Made by a program: the position numbers and the translations under genes. A stretch of 64,000 bases of DNA, from assembly GCF_004681185.1 (NCBI RefSeq), contig NZ_SRIF01000002.1:973994-1037993 (forward strand). The letters are read 5' to 3'. The notes under the pieces were generated by a model, which did not search any database, was not told the DNA's origin, and was given only the letters and a program-made list of their open reading frames with translations. The DNA comes from Haloarcula amylovorans (GTDB lineage Archaea; Halobacteriota; Halobacteria; Halobacteriales; Haloarculaceae). This document shows, one piece after another, positions 61,329-64,000 of this stretch; the stretch's first letter is position 1; every line of letters starts with the position of its first letter.

Positions 61329-63341
61329 TCACGTCCGTTGTTCCTGATCGATGTCTCGGAACTCGAAGCGCGCGCCGCCGGCTTCGCTCTCGTTCACTGT
61401 TACCTCCCAGCCGTACGCGGTCGCTAACTCGCTGACGAACGCTAGTCCCAGTCCGGACCCGCCCCCGTCGGCCGCAGTCGTATAGCCCGCCTCGAACACG
61501 GTGTCGCGTTCGTCAGGCGGGATGCCCGTCCCGTCGTCTTCGACGTAGAACCCGGTCGGGAGTTCGCCCACCGTGACGGTGATGTCCCGACCCCCGTGCT
61601 GGAGCGCGTTGTCGAAGAGGTTTCGAAGGAGGTGTCTGAGGTACGTCTCGTCGGCCGCGACCGTGTAGTCGCCATCGGTCTCGAGGGTCCCGCTGGTCGT
61701 GTCGATCTCCTCCCAGACGTCCCGTGCGACGGGTACGAGCTGGAGAGCCGTTGGGTCGCTGACCGCTTCCTCTCCCCGAGTTAGCACCAGCATGATGTTG
61801 ATCATGTCTTCGATACGGTCGAACGCTTCGATGACGTACTCGACCGCGTCCGAGTCTGACTTCGAGGAGAGCTGTTGTCCGTAAATCTGCCCGACCGCAA
61901 CTGGATTTCGGAGCTCGTGGGCGAGCATGCTGGCGAAGCTCTCCAGTCGTTCGTTCGACTGCTCCAGTTGCCGTTGATACGCTCGCCGGTCGGTGATATC
62001 CTGTGACAGCCCCAGCGCCGCGAAGATGTCACCGTCGTCGTCACGAACCGGATGGAAGTGAAACTGGTACGTCTCCTCGCCGACAGACTCTTCGAACGTG
62101 GATATCTCGCCGTCGAGTGCTGCTCGGTAGTGGGGAACGACGACGTCTGCCAGTTCCGATGGCAACGCGTCCCGGAGCAGTTCCCCTTCCAACTCAGTTC
62201 TCGTCACACCGGAGTCCCCCTCCGGCGTCCCACCGAACGTGACGTATCGGAGGTCCCGGTCCACCAACGCGACGGCGCCGTTCGGGAAGTTCTCGACCAG
62301 CGTCCGGTACCAGGACCGATGCTCTTCGAGTTCGCGTTCGCGTTCCTTCTGCGTCGTGATATCTGAAATGATGCCTTCCAGCACCACCAGTTCGCCGTCG
62401 TCGTCGAAGATGCCGCGTCCGTGACTCCTGACCCACCGTCGCTCGCCATCGACGGTCTCGATGCGGTAGGTGATGGAGAACGGTTCGCGGTCGGTGACAG
62501 CGGTCTGAATCCCCTCCCAGACGGCTTCGCGGTCGGCGTCGACGATAACGTCCTCACCCCACGCGACATCGCCGCGTTCGAGCGCGTCGGGCGCGTAGCC
62601 GGTGAGGTCACGGCAGGCGTCGCTGACGAACTCCACCGGCCACCCGCGCTCGTTCCAGCACCGATACACCATCCCCGGGACGTTCTCCATCAGTCGCGAG
62701 AGCTGTTCCTCTCGCTCTTGAAGCGCCCGTGTCTGCGCTTTCCGTTCGGAGATGTCACGGAAGTACACTGACAGGCCGGTCTCTGATGGATACGCGTTGA
62801 TCTCGTACCACGCGTCGAGTGGTTCGGGATAGTAAAATTCGAAGACGGTTGGCTCTTGTCTCTCCATCGCGGCGTGGTACTCCTCGCCCAACTTCGAGTC
62901 GGCCGCCCACTCGAACACCTCCCAGATGTTTTCACCGACCAGTCCTTCGCCTCGATAGTCGATGAGAGCCTCCGCGCGCTCGTTGACGTACGTGAACCGC
63001 CACTCGGTGTCAAGTGCGTAGAACCCGTCCGAAATCCGACTGAAGACGTCTCGTAGCTCCGTCGTGAGATGATCGTGTTTCGCCTCGTCGGTCAGCATCT
63101 CCTCGATTTCACCGAGAGACCGACTCTCCGTCGTGGGTCGCCACCACACTCGCTCTCCCTCTCCGACGGCTTTACTGCGGAGCTCGCCTCGGTCGGCCAG
63201 TTCTTCGAGCCGGTTCCGGGCAGTGTCGCGGCGACATCCGAGATGGTCGGCAATCTCGCCCGCCGTCACTGGTTCCCGAGCCGCCCCTGCGGCGTCACAG
63301 GCACCGAGTACGTCGTCGGGCGTGATTCGGCCGGAACTCAT
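61329..63341 (-). CDS. Multi-PAS sensor histidine kinase with N-terminal winged helix
   Basis: 670 aa, no membrane span. Residues 1-70 form a winged-helix-like domain (PVTAGEIADHLGCRRDTARNRLEEL). PAS domains span roughly 95-205, 215-335 and 340-455 (DISERK, ISDITTQ and SQDITDR ends). The HisKA box has H475 (MLAHELRNPVAVG). The ATPase domain has LFDNALQHGG, DDGTGIPPDE and GSGLGLAF. Having a DNA-binding-type domain on a kinase suggests a direct link from sensing to promoters, or a fold reused for protein contact. No response regulator adjoins. Confidence 0.87.
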   Translation of the reverse strand: MSSGRITPDDVLGACDAAGAAREPVTAGEIADHLGCRRDTARNRLEELADRGELRSKAVGEGERVWWRPTTESRSLGEIEEMLTDEAKHDHLTTELRDVFSRISDGFYALDTEWRFTYVNERAEALIDYRGEGLVGENIWEVFEWAADSKLGEEYHAAMERQEPTVFEFYYPEPLDAWYEINAYPSETGLSVYFRDISERKAQTRALQEREEQLSRLMENVPGMVYRCWNERGWPVEFVSDACRDLTGYAPDALERGDVAWGEDVIVDADREAVWEGIQTAVTDREPFSITYRIETVDGERRWVRSHGRGIFDDDGELVVLEGIISDITTQKERERELEEHRSWYRTLVENFPNGAVALVDRDLRYVTFGGTPEGDSGVTRTELEGELLRDALPSELADVVVPHYRAALDGEISTFEESVGEETYQFHFHPVRDDDGDIFAALGLSQDITDRRAYQRQLEQSNERLESFASMLAHELRNPVAVGQIYGQQLSSKSDSDAVEYVIEAFDRIEDMINIMLVLTRGEEAVSDPTALQLVPVARDVWEEIDTTSGTLETDGDYTVAADETYLRHLLRNLFDNALQHGGRDITVTVGELPTGFYVEDDGTGIPPDERDTVFEAGYTTAADGGGSGLGLAFVSELATAYGWEVTVNESEAGGARFEFRDIDQEQRT

Positions 63342-63487
63342 TTTCCTGCTTTCCGCGCGTGAGGGTTAAAAGTCCGTTGCAGGCCCTGAGCGGGGAACGG
63401 CTATCGCACAGTCGTCCCGTCATCCCCAAGACTGCGTCTGCGGCCGACACGACTGCAGTAGCTCTCATGTTCGTTCGAGTCGAAAAA

Positions 63488-63510
63488 TGCGAGGGATGGG
63501 ATTCGAACCC
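63488..63510 (-). repeat. Duplicated 3' end of tRNA-Leu (attachment-site scar)
   Basis: TGCGAGGGATGGGATTCGAA followed by CCC at 63488-63510 is identical to the 3' end of tRNA-Leu at 63597-63619, 23 of 23 bases, 109 bp apart. Beyond the repeat the sequences differ, so the T arm of this copy cannot pair fully. This is what remains after an element integrates at a tRNA 3' end. A T-run follows on the transcribed strand (AAAAA at 63483-63487). Confidence 0.65.
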
Positions 63511-63568
63511 GAAGCAAATCCTCGATACGCTCGGATTTCCGTGATTCGGATCCATCCAGACGATTCGA

Positions 63569-63590
63569 CGCGGCGCGGAGTTGCGCCGCG
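63569..63590 (-). terminator. Hairpin downstream of tRNA-Leu
   Basis: CGCGGCGC (63569-63576) pairs with GCGCCGCG (63583-63590), a perfect 8-bp stem with a 6-base loop, located 6 bases beyond the tRNA 3' end in the transcribed direction. It may end transcription or define the mature 3' end. No T-run is attached. Confidence 0.45.
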
Positions 63591-63596
63591 CACTCA

Positions 63597-63681
63597 TGCG
63601 AGGGATGGGATTCGAACCCATGGACCCCTACGGGAGCGGGTCTTAAGCCCACCGCCATTGGCCAGGCTAGGCGACCCTCGC
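63597..63681 (-). tRNA. tRNA-Leu (anticodon UAA)
   Basis: The 85-base minus-strand sequence folds as a class II tRNA. The acceptor stem pairs GCGAGGG (5' end 63681) with CCCTCGC, discriminator A at 63597. The T arm is ATGGG-TTCGAAT-CCCAT. The anticodon loop reads GCTTAAGA, giving anticodon TAA. A long variable arm (CTCCCGTAGGGG region) marks leucine. No encoded CCA. The 3' end is repeated at 63488-63510. Confidence 0.93.
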
Positions 63682-63721
63682 GCACTCCCCTCTCCACACC
63701 GAGAGGGAAAACGGGTTTCGA

Positions 63722-64000
63722 TTACCAGTCGACAGAGAGGGTGCCGTCGCCGTGGGGGTCGGGGGCAATCTCCTCGTTGGTGCGGCGGTCGACGACGTGG
63801 ATGACGCCGCGGTCTTTCTTCGCCGGGCAGACCTCGGCGGCTCTGACGTTGTGGTCGAGTTCGTCCTCGCCGAAGAAGTACGTCTCGGGCGTGGCGATGC
63901 CGGTGTCGAGATCCAGCGACCAGTTTTCGGAGACCTCGGCGCACTTGCCCGCGCCGAAGCACTTGTTGGCCTCGAAGATGAGTTTGTAGGGCTTCTCCTC
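63722..64000 (-). CDS. Ferredoxin-like Fe-S protein (5' end outside window)
   Basis: Read from the minus strand, 92 visible residues ending at TAA 63722-63724. The ligands CFGAGKC and, later, VCPAKK fit a single-cluster ferredoxin, with a haloarchaeal acidic surface (LDLDTGIATPETYF). The frame is open to base 64000, so the start lies outside. Likely a small electron carrier of the [3Fe-4S]/[4Fe-4S] type. It is upstream of tRNA-Leu on the same strand. Confidence 0.72.
   Translation of the reverse strand, partial: EEKPYKLIFEANKCFGAGKCAEVSENWSLDLDTGIATPETYFFGEDELDHNVRAAEVCPAKKDRGVIHVVDRRTNEEIAPDPHGDGTLSVDW

Noticed and set aside
1..64000. CRISPR array, rRNA genes, insertion sequences
   Set aside because: No regularly spaced repeats, no rRNA-like stretch and no transposase gene was recognised on either strand.

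Overview
The window is DNA of a halophilic archaeon of the class Halobacteria; the genus cannot be fixed from sequence alone. The evidence is high GC, proteins rich in Asp and Glu, leaderless or ATGA-overlapped genes, and haloarchaeal gene families: TgtA, ArcS and RaSEA for archaeosine, TrmY, CetZ, CofG/CofH/CofC, HTH_10 regulators, PAS histidine kinases and a Tat lipoprotein. There are two parts. Positions 1 to about 17.7 kb are accessory DNA; about 17.9 to 64 kb look like chromosome.

The accessory part looks like an integrative plasmid. It has a large primase-helicase cut by the left edge, a ParA-type ATPase with a partner gene flanked by copies of a CCTCTCGG motif, two proteins with nuclease-like residue patterns, and a tyrosine recombinase with a small neighbour at the right end. 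Its main cargo is a tight three-gene operon at 11485-16115, visibly richer in A+T than its surroundings. The genes are a cGAS/DncV-like nucleotidyltransferase (CD-NTase), one polypeptide joining E2-like, E1-like and JAB protease domains (Cap2 and Cap3 of type II CBASS fused), and a TIR-SAVED effector. I read this as a complete type II CBASS anti-phage system in a haloarchaeon. The inferred order of action is that the ligase primes the CD-NTase, infection triggers a cyclic nucleotide, SAVED binds it, and the TIR domain destroys NAD+.

The chromosomal part, left to right: a histidine kinase; trmY; a VanZ-family gene with an apparent frameshift; a Nudix gene; two toxin-antitoxin modules either side of tgtA, each with an inverted repeat just before its antitoxin start; a methyltransferase; a Rieske-FAD oxidoreductase; arcS; a CBS-domain membrane protein; a Dpp/Opp-type peptide ABC transporter operon with fused ATPases; an HTH_10 regulator; an SLC13-type transporter; a second VanZ gene; a membrane histidine kinase; raSEA; purS-purQ, purU and purC; nadE; a CaCA exchanger; cofH, cofG and cofC; cetZ; tmk; a TrkA/Lrp cluster; a four-sensor histidine kinase; tRNA-Leu(UAA); and a ferredoxin cut by the right edge. 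All three archaeosine genes lie within about 21 kb. The 3' end of tRNA-Leu is duplicated 109 bp away, a scar typical of past integration.

Several genes were found by reading and are under 60 codons or cut by an edge: 41-aa and 59-aa membrane proteins, a 44-aa ORF inside the peptide-transport operon, and the partial ferredoxin. No CRISPR array, rRNA or insertion sequence was recognised.
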